Shown here: piece by piece, positions 27,413-36,705 of the stretch
How the letters are laid out: each line of letters begins with the position of its first letter
How positions within the stretch are numbered: the stretch's first letter is position 1
Assembly (NCBI GenBank): GCA_963743425.1
Contig: CAVUPU010000002.1
Coordinates: 868,001 to 932,000, forward strand
DNA length: 64,000 nt
Direction of reading: 5' to 3'
Source of the DNA: JAJVID01 sp963743425
GTDB lineage: Bacteria > Acidobacteriota > Blastocatellia > RBC074
Program-made: the position numbers and the translations under genes
The notes under the pieces: model-generated
Database searches by the model: none
Seen by the model: the letters and a program-made list of their open reading frames with translations, nothing else
Told to the model about the DNA's origin: nothing

Positions 27413-28903
27413 CTATTGCGCTCTCAGCAGCTTCAGCTTTTCCACCGCATTGGCGTTATTCGGGTTTAACTTCAGAGATTTTTCGTAGTTCTCAATTGCC
27501 AGCGCCTTCTCGCCATTGAGCATGTAGCCTTCACCCAGGCTGTCATAAACGTTCGATGATTCGGGGTAGGCTTCCACGTTCAACTGAAACACTTTGATGG
27601 CTTCCTTGATCTTTTTCTGACCGAGCAGGTTATAACCGAGGCCATTCAATTCCCGTTCCTGAAAATCATAAGCGCCAAGCTGATTCTTCTTCAGGTCGCG
27701 ATACTTTTTGGCGGCTGCATCCTCTCCTTCGGTCATGATGATCGGATAGAGCGTCATTGCTATGCCCGGCTTGAAGATTACCGGCTCGGGTTTAAGACCC
27801 AAGGCTACGTCGAGAGCCGCATTCGTAAGCGGCCTGAGGGTAGCGCGGTCGAAGTTGCTCATCATCGCCACGGCGATGGATTGGTCGGGAATCATCACGA
27901 GATTGCTGACGAAGCCGGTGTCGCCGCCGGAGTGACCGATGGTCCGATGCTCTCTGTGTTTTCCCAGGAACCAGCTTATCCCGATCTGCTGCCATTGCTC
28001 GCCGGCGGGCTTCCACATAATGTCGTAGGTGGAATCTTTCAAGATCCGCTTGCCGTCAAGCTCTCCACGATTCATGTTTGCCATTGCCCAGCGCGTCATA
28101 TCGAGCACGTTCGAATAAAGGGTCGAGCTTGGAGAATGCATGCGGTTGTAAGGGAAGACCTTGCTCACAACCGTCTGGTAAGAATTGTCCATCACGTGTG
28201 GGGTCGTCAGCAGCAACGGGTCTGCCTGCTTCACCAGCAGAGTGCTGCTCTTCATCCCGAGAGGATCGAGGATATGTTTCCTCACGTAATCTTCGAAGGT
28301 CATCCCGGAGACTTTTGCAATCAGGTCTCCGAGAACTTCGTAAGCCATATTGCTATAACGAAATCCGGCGCCGGGCGCCGCGATCAGCGACTGATTAGTC
28401 AGGCTGCGCACATAACGCTCCAGCGCGCCGTCGTCGTATTGAGGTTTGTCCCACTCATAGTCACGCACATCGGGCATACCCGATAGATGGCTCAGCATTT
28501 GTCGAACTGTGATCGTCGCGTATCGTTCATCTTTCAGCCGGAAGTAGGGCAGGTACTTGACCACCGGGGCATCCGGATCAATCTTTCCCTTTTCTACCAA
28601 CTGCATCACAGAAGTGGCGACAAAAGGCTTTGTGATCGAAGCCATGTGAAATAGAGACTGAGGGGTGATTTTGTCATTCTTGTTTTCAAGGTTTCTCACG
28701 CCGAAACCCGCGGCGTAAACCACCTTCCGATTATGGACAATGGCAATCGCAAAACCAGGAATGCTCCGCTGTTCCATCACCTGCTCAATAATTGGTTGGA
28801 GCTGTGTCTTGAAACGGTCCTGGGCGTCTTGACCCCGAAGGTCATGGGGAAAGAAGGCGAATGCCAGGACCAGGATCATCGAGTAAAGTGTTCTTCGCAT
28901 CAT
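27413..28903 (-). CDS. Secreted serine hydrolase (class C beta-lactamase family) with C-terminal TPR
   Basis: A 496-residue exported protein. A signal peptide (TLYSMILVLAFAFFPHDLRG) precedes a penicillin-binding/AmpC-like domain with Ser-x-x-Lys in HMASITKPF, the Tyr motif in FRYSNMAYE and HSG in GHSGGDTGF. The last ~110 residues form TPR helices (LNGLGYNLLGQKKIKEAIKV, ALAIENYEKSLKLNPNNANA). This matches acidobacterial esterase/peptidase relatives of beta-lactamase rather than an antibiotic-resistance enzyme. I start at 28903 (first Met of MMRRTL) after GGAGGAGAA. It is transcribed toward the degenerate transposon; no operon partner. Confidence 0.88.
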   Translation of the reverse strand: MMRRTLYSMILVLAFAFFPHDLRGQDAQDRFKTQLQPIIEQVMEQRSIPGFAIAIVHNRKVVYAAGFGVRNLENKNDKITPQSLFHMASITKPFVATSVMQLVEKGKIDPDAPVVKYLPYFRLKDERYATITVRQMLSHLSGMPDVRDYEWDKPQYDDGALERYVRSLTNQSLIAAPGAGFRYSNMAYEVLGDLIAKVSGMTFEDYVRKHILDPLGMKSSTLLVKQADPLLLTTPHVMDNSYQTVVSKVFPYNRMHSPSSTLYSNVLDMTRWAMANMNRGELDGKRILKDSTYDIMWKPAGEQWQQIGISWFLGKHREHRTIGHSGGDTGFVSNLVMIPDQSIAVAMMSNFDRATLRPLTNAALDVALGLKPEPVIFKPGIAMTLYPIIMTEGEDAAAKKYRDLKKNQLGAYDFQERELNGLGYNLLGQKKIKEAIKVFQLNVEAYPESSNVYDSLGEGYMLNGEKALAIENYEKSLKLNPNNANAVEKLKLLRAQ

Positions 28904-28924
28904 CAAATTCTCCTCCGAAAACCC

Positions 28925-29011
28925 CTGGGTACGCATCGCTTCCAGCGTGCGAGGCTCCGATCAATGTCCGAGTGATGGGAGTCAGGCACGCTGGAAGCGA
29001 TGCGTACCCAG
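28925..29011. repeat. Inverted repeat with 26-bp perfect arms
   Basis: CTGGGTACGCATCGCTTCCA plus GCGTGC (28925-28950) is matched exactly in reverse at 28986-29011. It lies upstream of the hydrolase and after the ADOP stop region. Of the REP-like family type seen at several places in this window. Confidence 0.9.
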
Positions 29012-29074
29012 GGAGCGATTTTCATTCTCTAATACGCCTATTCATGTCTGAGAGTGATCTCTGACATCTGACAT

Positions 29075-31495
29075 CTATTCGCATCGAAGCGCCTCCATCG
29101 GATCGACTTTCGCTGCTCGCCGAGCCGGGATGTAACAAGCCAGCAACGCAATCACGGTCAGCAGCGCGGCCACGCCGCCGAAGGTTAGCGGATCAGTCGC
29201 GCTGACGCCGAACAGCAGCGCTTTAAGCGATCGCGTCAAGGCCACCGCTCCGGTCAACCCCAGCGCGACGCCGATCAACGCCAGCTTCAACCCCTGCGCG
29301 ATGACCAGCCGCAGCGCATCGCGCGATGTGGCCCCGAGCGCCATCCGCAAACCGATCTCGCGCGTGCGCTGTGTGACGCTGTAAGCCATCACGCCGTAAA
29401 TGCCGACCGCCGCCAGCGCCAGCGCCAGCGCCGCAAACAGGCTTAGCAATATGGCGGAAAAGCGCGACTGCCCGAGAGAAGTCGCCACTACCTGTTCCAT
29501 CGTTTCGATCCGTATAACCGGCTGGTCTTTATTGACCGTTTGGATTGCGCTCCGGATTGCGCCAGCCAGACTGAGCGGATCGCCGTCTGTGCGCACGACG
29601 AAGGTCATCCCGCGCCGGGGATCCTGCGCGTGCGGGACATAGATGGTGGGCGTGGCGTCCAGGCTCAAGCCCTGCAACCTCACGTCCGCCACGACGCCGA
29701 CGATAACCCTCGCCGCGCCGGGCAGGTTGAGCGAACGTCCCACGGGATCTTGGCCGGGAAAGAATTGACGGGCGAGGTTCTGGCTGATGATGGCGACTGG
29801 TTGCGCCCCGCCCCGATCCTGCGCGTTGAAATCGCGCCCAGCCAGCAGGGCAATGCCCATCGCCCGAAAGTAATTCGGACTGATCATGCGCCGCGCCGCC
29901 ACAGGCTCTTGTCCGGGCGGCGACGGCGGTCGGCCTGCGACCGTAAAGTTTGTGCTTTCCCCTGCGCCTCGCAGCGGCAATGGCCGCACCATGCCTACAG
30001 CCTGCACACCGGGCGTTTGCTCGACCCGTTCGAGCGCCTGTTGCAGGAAGGCCACGTATTGCGCGCGCTGCGGCTCGCGGTAAGTCGGCACGTTGACTTG
30101 AAGCGTCAGCGCGTTTTCGGCCTTGAACCCGGGATCAACCCGCAACAGCCGGTACAGGCTCTTCGCTACCAACCCGGCCCCGATCACCAGCACAAGAGCC
30201 AGCGCCACTTCGGCCACCACGAGGATATCGCGCAACCCTTTGCGACGCGCGCCCGCCGCGCCTTTGCCGCCTTCTTTGAGCGCTTCGTTTAGCTCGACGC
30301 CTGAAAGCCTGGCCGCCGGGGCAAGCCCGAAGATCACTCCGGTCAGCGATGAGATCAGCAGCGTGAACCCGAGAGCGCGCGTGTCTAGCCCGCTTTCGCC
30401 CAGCCGTGGAATGCCGGCGGGCGCGAACGAGAGCAGCAAATCCTTGCCCCACACCGCTACCAACAAACCGAGCGCGCCACCCAGCAGCGCGAGCAAGATG
30501 CTTTCCGTGAGCAATTGCCGCAGCAATCGCCCGCGCCCGGCCCCGATGGCGGCGCGAATCGCAAGTTCTTTGTGACGCTGTTCGAAGCGAGCCAATTGCA
30601 GGTTGGAGAGATTGGCGCAGCCGATAAGCAGCACAAAACCGACCGCGGCGAAAATGGCAAGCAGCGCCGGTTGCGCATTGCCCACGAGATGTTCGTGCAA
30701 CGAGATGAGCGTGACGGCATTCAAGCCGCGATTCGAGTCGGGATACCGCTGCTCCAAGCCACGCGCGATGGTCGTCATGTCCGCGTGGGCCTGCTCGCGG
30801 GTCACGCCTGGTTTGAGCCGCGCCACAACCGCCAGCCAGGCGTTGCCCCGCACGCGCGGTACCCGGTCGGGACCGATCAAGGACAGCGAAACCCAAATGT
30901 CAACGTTCGCCGCAGGCATTTGCAGCCCCGGCGGCATCACTCCGACAACCGTGAAACCACGGCCATCGAGCGTCAGCGTTTTCCCCACGATGCCGGAATC
31001 AGCGCCGAAACGCTGGCGCCAGAGACCGTGGCTCAAGACCACCACCTGATCGTGGCCGGGCTCGTGTTCGTGCGGCAACAACGCGCGACCCAGCGCTGCC
31101 TGTACGCCAAGCAGCGTGAAGAAGTCCGCCGTGACATAGCCCGTTGACAGTTGCTCCGCCGCGCCCTGGTCTGTCAGCGTCATCCCTGTCGTATCCACGG
31201 CGGGATAGGCTGCGATGGCCTCGAAGACGCGGTTTTGCGCGCGCCAATCATCAAAGTCCGGCGTCGAAACCGGCCGGCTGGTTACGCCACGCTCCGGATT
31301 GGAGACCCAGAGCGCGAGCAGCCGGTCAGGCTCCCGATACGGGAGTGGACGCAGCAGCACCGCGTTGACAACACTGAAAATCGCGCTGTTCGCGCCAATG
31401 CCCAGCGCCAGCGTAAGCACTGCAATCAACGTGAAGCCGGGCTGCTTCAACAACATTCGCGCGCCGTAGCGCATGTCTTGCCAGAGTGTTTGCAT
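29075..31495 (-). CDS. ADOP-family MacB/FtsX permease (short form)
   Basis: An intact 806-residue permease. It starts QTLWQDMRYGARMLLKQPGF and shows MacB_PCD, FtsX helices (LLAIFAAVGFVLLIGCANLS), a second half with LRDILVVAEVALALVLVIGA, and the ending ARRAAKVDPMEALRCE. It lacks the N-terminal extension. The ribosome site is weak (AAACGGGG); two ATGs lie within six bases. The next gene fragment on the same strand ends 5 bases upstream. Substrate unknown. Confidence 0.92.
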   Translation of the reverse strand: MQTLWQDMRYGARMLLKQPGFTLIAVLTLALGIGANSAIFSVVNAVLLRPLPYREPDRLLALWVSNPERGVTSRPVSTPDFDDWRAQNRVFEAIAAYPAVDTTGMTLTDQGAAEQLSTGYVTADFFTLLGVQAALGRALLPHEHEPGHDQVVVLSHGLWRQRFGADSGIVGKTLTLDGRGFTVVGVMPPGLQMPAANVDIWVSLSLIGPDRVPRVRGNAWLAVVARLKPGVTREQAHADMTTIARGLEQRYPDSNRGLNAVTLISLHEHLVGNAQPALLAIFAAVGFVLLIGCANLSNLQLARFEQRHKELAIRAAIGAGRGRLLRQLLTESILLALLGGALGLLVAVWGKDLLLSFAPAGIPRLGESGLDTRALGFTLLISSLTGVIFGLAPAARLSGVELNEALKEGGKGAAGARRKGLRDILVVAEVALALVLVIGAGLVAKSLYRLLRVDPGFKAENALTLQVNVPTYREPQRAQYVAFLQQALERVEQTPGVQAVGMVRPLPLRGAGESTNFTVAGRPPSPPGQEPVAARRMISPNYFRAMGIALLAGRDFNAQDRGGAQPVAIISQNLARQFFPGQDPVGRSLNLPGAARVIVGVVADVRLQGLSLDATPTIYVPHAQDPRRGMTFVVRTDGDPLSLAGAIRSAIQTVNKDQPVIRIETMEQVVATSLGQSRFSAILLSLFAALALALAAVGIYGVMAYSVTQRTREIGLRMALGATSRDALRLVIAQGLKLALIGVALGLTGAVALTRSLKALLFGVSATDPLTFGGVAALLTVIALLACYIPARRAAKVDPMEALRCE

Positions 31496-31499
31496 ATCA

Positions 31500-31775
31500 T
31501 TACCCCGTTTTTGCCGCTGCGCTCTTCGCGACCTTCCATGTGCCTTTTTCGACTACCTCCGTCGCGCCTTTCGGAGAAACAGCATATGTGCCCTCAAGTT
31601 TATCTCCCTGGAATTGCCCTTCGATCACAGTTTCCGCCTGGCCGTCCGGAGTCTCGACCTTTCCTTTCATCTTCCCGTCCGCATGGAATAAAAAAACGCT
31701 CCTCCATAACTGGATCGATAATTCCCGGTCGTTTCCGAGCGCGATCATCATCTCCGAAGCGTAGAGCGGCTGCAT
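31500..31775 (-). pseudogene. 3' fragment of a lipocalin-like or beta-rich protein gene
   Basis: The frame reads LFHADGKMKGKVETPDGQAE, TVIEGQFQGDKLEGTYAVSP and KGATEVVEKGTWKVAKSAAA, a regular beta-hairpin pattern that looks like a real C-terminus. It has no start of its own. It overlaps in another frame the last ~55 codons of the secreted protein at 31600-32322, whose tail there is unlike natural protein. The two were probably joined by deletion or a frameshift. Family not recognised. Confidence 0.45.
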
Positions 31776-32322
31776 TGAAAATACTGATAATGTCGCGCTT
31801 TACAATCAAAGTTTTGTTCTCGCCAATCGGAAACTTATATCGGTATTCACCACACCCCTCATTACAGGAGCAAAAGGATTCTCCGTTTAACATGCCGATT
31901 TTGACTTCTCCCTGGTTTTGCGGTACTTTGGAGCGACCGTCGCCGTTAACTATTTCAAGACTTACTTTGAAATCTATCAAGTTATGTATCTCTTCGTTAT
32001 CGCCGGAGTAGTCGCAGGGGTCAAGGTGATATAACTTGATGGAGTGCGTCAAAAGTATTCGCCCATTTCTTTTACGCAACGTAACCTTTCCAGGGTATCG
32101 GAAAGTGATACTGTTGTCGGTATATGTCTTCCATTGACGCATTTCCTCATCAGACAACAACGGCTGATCGGTTGACGATGATATGGAAGATTGTATTGGT
32201 AACTGCTGCGCTTTACCGTCAGCGCGGTAAAATTCGTTACTATCGGACAATCCGGTTTCAAAGCTCAAACTCAAGAGCAGAACGATTATTGCAATAGCTA
32301 TGCGACCTATTGCGGAATGCAT
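31600..32322 (-). CDS. Exported hypothetical protein with a probably foreign C-terminus
   Basis: A 240-residue product with a signal peptide (HSAIGRIAIAIIVLLLSLSF) and a soluble domain (SDEEMRQWKTYTDNSITFRY, CNEGCGEYRYKFPIGENKTL, VKRDIISIFN). No family recognised; the pattern suggests a periplasmic protein with a Cys cluster. I start at 32322 after GGGAGGG. From about residue 185 the sequence (RARKRPGIIDPVMEERF) is a read-through of another gene's frame, so the native protein probably ended earlier or differently. Base composition is AT-richer than neighbours. The next gene ends 10 bases upstream. Confidence 0.55.
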   Translation of the reverse strand: MHSAIGRIAIAIIVLLLSLSFETGLSDSNEFYRADGKAQQLPIQSSISSSTDQPLLSDEEMRQWKTYTDNSITFRYPGKVTLRKRNGRILLTHSIKLYHLDPCDYSGDNEEIHNLIDFKVSLEIVNGDGRSKVPQNQGEVKIGMLNGESFCSCNEGCGEYRYKFPIGENKTLIVKRDIISIFNAAALRFGDDDRARKRPGIIDPVMEERFFIPCGREDERKGRDSGRPGGNCDRRAIPGR

Positions 32323-32332
32323 TTTCCCTCCC

Positions 32333-32950
32333 TTATGCAATGTTCATGTTTTCAGCAAAGTAAGCGACAAAATCATCTTCCAGTCCAGGTGAGATATATG
32401 CGACCCATTTTTCAAGTCGGGGAAGGAAGCCTTGCAAGTCTAGCGTGACACCTGTGAGCAAGACCTCCATTTCAGGAAGTTCAAATTCAACAGAGTCTAC
32501 GCCCTCCGCCTTTTCATCCTGCCAGATGCGGACATGGTTATCGAAATATTCAACTTGCGGACTAGGATCATGCCCCGCCCATACGGCGTTTTTTCCATGA
32601 GGGACGTCAAGCCATTCGCGCCAATTTTCCAGGCCGCTACAACAACCGGGAATAATCTTGACTTGCCCGCCATCTAAAAATCGCAGGCCGCCCGGCAAAA
32701 CAAAACCGTCATTGTCCATAAACGCCTGAAGTGTTTCGGTGGCGTTGGGGAGAATCTCGGTTTGATTGTAAAGACAAGCCGTGATAACCAACAAGCCAAT
32801 TTCATCACTGCTCAGGCTGGGAAAGAGCGGCATGTGGGTGTCCGCATATTCAGAAACTGTAGGCCAGGGCGCCACGCCTTCGAAGCGCGCGATTTCAACA
32901 ACTGCTTCTATCGATTTCTCCATAGCATAAAGGTTTATTGGCGACGCCAA
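32333..32950 (-). CDS. Hypothetical cytosolic protein
   Basis: A 205-residue protein with no signal or TM segment. It is acidic, with ILPNATETLQAFMDNDGFVL and PGGLRFLDGGQVKIIPGCCS, then WREWLDVPHGKNAVWAGHDP. The pattern resembles small acidic proteins often seen as immunity proteins or in AT-rich islands, but I recognise no family. An alternative start at 32923 (MEKSIEAVVE) is possible; neither has a strong ribosome site. It probably forms a two-gene unit with the exported protein 10 bases downstream. Confidence 0.6.
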   Translation of the reverse strand: MASPINLYAMEKSIEAVVEIARFEGVAPWPTVSEYADTHMPLFPSLSSDEIGLLVITACLYNQTEILPNATETLQAFMDNDGFVLPGGLRFLDGGQVKIIPGCCSGLENWREWLDVPHGKNAVWAGHDPSPQVEYFDNHVRIWQDEKAEGVDSVEFELPEMEVLLTGVTLDLQGFLPRLEKWVAYISPGLEDDFVAYFAENMNIA

Positions 32951-33284
32951 TCATTGAATTACTCGTTTCGTTTTCCCGTCCATATCAAAACCGGAAATTT
33001 GATTGACCTGCGATGGCGGCTCGTTCCTGACGGCGAACCTTGTGAGCGCCACGTCTGTTTCTTACCGTCGCATCTGCGATTCTATCAGAAAGCTCTGTGA
33101 CGACGCCCGCTTCGCGGGTCGGAACAATATGAAATTGGCGACGGACAACGATCTTCTCCTGCGATCCGTTGCATCGGCCCGATCTGTGTACTATCTTTGC
33201 TGCGAAAGTTGGTTTTACCAACACTCTCTTGCGGTCGGATTCACTGATCGAAACAACATCAAACAACATCCCGGCAGGTCACGT
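32951..33284. other. Intergenic region, nothing recognised
   Basis: Divergent region between the hypothetical gene and the PSD1 gene. No protein-like frame was found, and no clear promoter. Confidence 0.35.
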
Positions 33285-33708
33285 ATGCGTCGAATCTTCA
33301 AATGCCCGATCTGTATTCTCTTCCTCGCGGTCATCATTTACGGAATGGCTTCGACTGATCCCCGGCGCGTCGGCGCAAAACAGAGGCGCCGCGCGGGCGG
33401 GGCTGCAACGACGGGTTGACTTCAAACGCCAGATCGAGCCTATCTTTGCGCGAAGCTGTTACCAGTGCCACGGCGCGAAGAAGACGATGGGACAACTGCG
33501 TCTCGACGGCGAAGAGTCCGCCCTGAAAGGCGGACTCTCCGGCGCCGCGATCATTCCCGGCGATAGCAGACGAAGTTTGTTGATGAAGCGAATTCTCGGC
33601 GAAGGCAATGAGGCGCGCATGCCGATGGGCGGCGCTCCGCTCAAACCAACCAGATCGCCCTGATCCGCCGATGGATCGATCAGGGCGCAAACTGGCCAGA
33701 GGACGACC

Positions 33709-33740
33709 AATCCGCAATCCGCAATCTGCAATCCGCAATC
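33709..33740 (+). repeat. AATCCGC/AATCTGC word run inside the PSD1 gene
   Basis: AATCCGCAATCCGCAATCTG continues through further copies. It encodes QSAIRNLQSAIS between the cytochrome domain (RRWIDQGANWPEDD) and the DUF1549 part (RHWAYVKP). Confidence 0.85.
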
Positions 33741-35730
33741 TCGCGGCATTGGGCTTATGTCAAACCGGTTCGGCCCGCATTGCCGCGGGTCAAAAATCAA
33801 TCCTGGGTTCGTAATCCGATTGACGCGTTCATTCTCGCCCGATTGGAGAAAGAAGGTCTGAGGCCTTCGCCTGAAGCGGATAGAGCCACGATGCTTCGCC
33901 GCGTCTATCTGGACGTGATCGGATTGCCGCCGAGCGTGAAAGAGGTTGATGAATTTCTTGCCGACACATCGCCCGACGCTTATGAAAAAGTCGTCGATCG
34001 CTTGCTCGCCTCCGAGCATTACGGCGAGCGGTGGGCGCGGCCGTGGCTCGATCTGGCGCGCTACGCCGACTCGAACGGTTACGAGAAGGACAACCTGCGA
34101 GTGGCGTGGAAATACCGCGACTGGGTGATCGACGCGCTCAACAAAGACATGCCGTTCGATCAATTCACCATCGAACAGATCGCCGGCGATATGCTCCGAG
34201 CGGCGACCATTGATCAGAAGATCGCCACCGGCTTCCACCGCAACACGATGCTCAACCAGGAGGGCGGGATCGATCCGGAAGAGAACCGGTTTGAGACGTT
34301 GATTGATCGCGTCAACACGACCGCGACCGTCTGGCTGGGCAGCACCATCGCCTGCGCGCAGTGCCACAATCACAAATACGACCCGTTCTCGCAGAAGGAA
34401 TATTACCGGCTGATGGCCTTCTTCGACAACGCCGAGTACCAGATCGCTGGCGGAGTAAATGAGCGCTATATCCTGGAGCCGCAGATCAGCCTGCCGACGC
34501 CCGAACAGGAAGAGAAGCGCAAATCGCTCGACGCCGAAATCAAACAGCTCGAGGCCAGGCTCAAAACGCAAACGCCTGAACTCGACGCCGAGCAGGCCAA
34601 ATGGGAGCGCGAACTGCTCGACGAGCAGAGCAAATGGACGACGCTCGATCCGATCAAGCTCCGAATCTGCGGGCGGCGCGACGTTGAAGAAGTTGGATGA
34701 CAAATCCGTGCTCGTGAGCGGCGCGGCCCCGGAGCGCGATGTTTACGTCGTCGCAGCCAAAACCGATCTGAAGAACATCACCGCCGTGCGCGTCGAAGCG
34801 ATGACCGACGCCAGCCTGCCAAAAGGCGGGCCGGGCCGCGACCCTTACGGCAACTTCCTGCTCACCGGAATAGAGGTGGAAGTCGCGCCGCCGCCTCCTG
34901 CGCAATTGGATGCGGGACCGCATGAAATCAGCTTTAAAAACGTTTTCGTGGACGATCAGGCTTACGGGATCGATACCAGAGCGTTCTTCGGCAAAGAACT
35001 CGGCGACGTCGCCACCGACCGTCCGCCGGGCTGGTTCGTCAACGCGACGAACGATCAAACCGAGAGGCTCTCGCGCCAGGGAGTCTTCGTGGCCGAAAAG
35101 CCATTCGGCCCCGGCTCAGGCGCTACGCTGACGATCAGGCTGAAATATCTGGGCGGTTCGCTCAACCAGGGCATGGGCCGCTTCCGCCTTTCGATCACGA
35201 CGACTGACGAGCCGAGACGCATCGTGAGCGTCCCGGCGAGGTTGCGCCCGATTCTTTCGATCCCCCTGTCTGAACGCTCGTTGAAACAGCGTGAGGGTTT
35301 ATCCGCGCATTTTCGCGCCGCGACGCCGCTGCTCAAAGCCGACCGCGACCACCTGGAAAATTTGAGGGGTGAGATGAGAGCGTTGAACATCACAACCGCG
35401 CTGGTGATGCAGGAGCGGCCCGGCTACGAACGCCCGTCAACCTTCTTCCGCGAGCGCGGCGGGTTTTTGAACAAAGGCGAAAAGGTATTCGCCGCGACCC
35501 CCGCCGTGTTGCCCCCGATGCCCGAAAGCGAGCCAATCAACCGCCTGGGATTGGCCCGCTGGCTGGTTGACGAGAACAACCCGCTTACTGCGCGCGTGAC
35601 AGCCAATCGTTTCTGGGAGCAGATCTTCGGTCGCGGCCTGGTCGAGACCAGCGAAGATTTCGGAACGCAGGGCGAACGCCCCTCACATCCCGAACTGCTC
35701 GATTGGCTGGCGGTTGAGTTTATGAATCCG

Positions 35731-35800
35731 ACAGGGAGACAGGGAGACAAGGAGAAAAGGAGACACATAAGTCCTATTAGTCCTATAAGTCCCATTTCTT
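35731..35800 (+). repeat. GACAGGGAGA...GTCCTATTAGTCCTATAAGT words inside the DUF1553 domain
   Basis: A purine-rich run (ACAGGGAGACAGGGAGACAA) followed by GTCCTATTAGTCCTATAAGT. It is in frame, encoding GRQGDKEKRRHISPISPISP between LAVEFMNP and WSMKSLVRLIV. The second PSD1 gene has a different palindromic insert at the same point. Confidence 0.85.
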
Positions 35801-36568
35801 GGAGTATGAAGAGCCTCGTTCGATTGATCGTGACTTCATCAACCTATCGCCAATCATCCGCGACGACTCCGGCGCTGCTCGAAAAAGACCAGTACAACCG
35901 GTTGCTTGCGCGCGGCCCGCGCTTCCGAATGGAGGCCGAGATGATCCGCGACGTGACGCTCGCCGCGAGCGGCCTGCTCAGCCGCAGGCTGGGCGGTCCG
36001 AGCGTCTTCCCTCTTCAACCCGAAGGCGTCTGGAAATCGCCATACAGCAACGAGAGATGGATGGTAAGCAAAGGCGAAGATCGCTTCCGCCGCGGCCTCT
36101 ACACGTTCGTCCGACGATCCTCGCCTCATCCCGCGATGACGACCTTCGACGCGACCAGCCGCGAATACTGCGCTGTGCGGCGCGTGCGCACCAACACGCC
36201 ATTGCAGGCGTTGACGACGCTCAACGACGAAGCCGCGATGGAGGCTGCGCGCGCATTGGCGAAGCGGATGATCGAAGAGGGCGGCGACGACCTGAAGGCC
36301 CGATTGATTTACGGCTTCCGCGCCTGCTTGACGCGGACTCCGAAAGAGAAGGAGATCGAACGCCTCGCGGCGTTGTACCGGCGGCACCTGGATAACTTCG
36401 CCGCGAACGCGACGGAGGCCGGGAAGATCGCCAGGAACCATTCGACCAGAGCGACCGCGGCCGAGTTCGCGGCGTGGACGATGGTGGCCAATGTGCTGCT
36501 GAATTTGGATGAGACGTTGACGAAGGAATAAGGCGATTGCGCGCGTAAGCGATGGGACGGCAGTAATG

Positions 36569-36642
36569 AGGTGTGGCGCGAGTTGTTTACTCGCGACCGA
36601 GGCGCTGTCACAAAGCGCGAGTAAACAACTCGCGCCACACCT
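36569..36642. repeat. Inverted repeat with 27-bp perfect arms
   Basis: AGGTGTGGCGCGAGTTGTTT plus ACTCGCG (36569-36595) matches exactly in reverse at 36616-36642. It lies between the PSD1 stop and the aminotransferase gene and could also act as a terminator-like hairpin, though no U-tract follows. Confidence 0.9.
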
Positions 36643-36705
36643 ATACACCGTAAAACTTTTACCCAAGCGATTAAAAAGAGGTTCGAATCGAACAGGAGGT
36701 GAAGA

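Larger units (their letters stand above)
33285..36531 (+). pseudogene. PSCyt1-DUF1549-DUF1553 (PSD1-type) protein, frameshifted
   Basis: A large exported protein of the planctomycete/acidobacterial PSD1 group. The signal is RRIFKCPICILFLAVIIYGM. A cytochrome-like domain with CYQCHG, then DUF1549 (NPIDAFILARLEKEGLRPSP, HYGERWARPWLDLARYADSN), a CHNHK motif (CAQCHNHKYDPFSQKEY), a coiled coil, a carbohydrate-binding-like region and DUF1553 (LVDENNPLTARVTANRFWEQ) follow. Three frame breaks occur: near 33400, a missing base near 33655, and an extra C near 34665 (KLESAGGATLKK restored). Two low-complexity in-frame insertions sit at 33709-33740 and 35731-35800. Relatives pair with DUF1501, which follows at 38651. 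Function unknown; sulfatase/polysaccharide-related roles have been suggested. Confidence 0.8.

Noticed and set aside
27413..28903. Antibiotic-resistance beta-lactamase
   Set aside because: SxxK, YxN and HSG are present, but the C-terminal TPR and overall context fit esterase/peptidase relatives; no AmpC-specific features.
36670..36692. GGTTCGAATCGAAC as a tRNA T-loop
   Set aside because: No matching acceptor, D or anticodon stems around it; it precedes the aminotransferase ribosome site.
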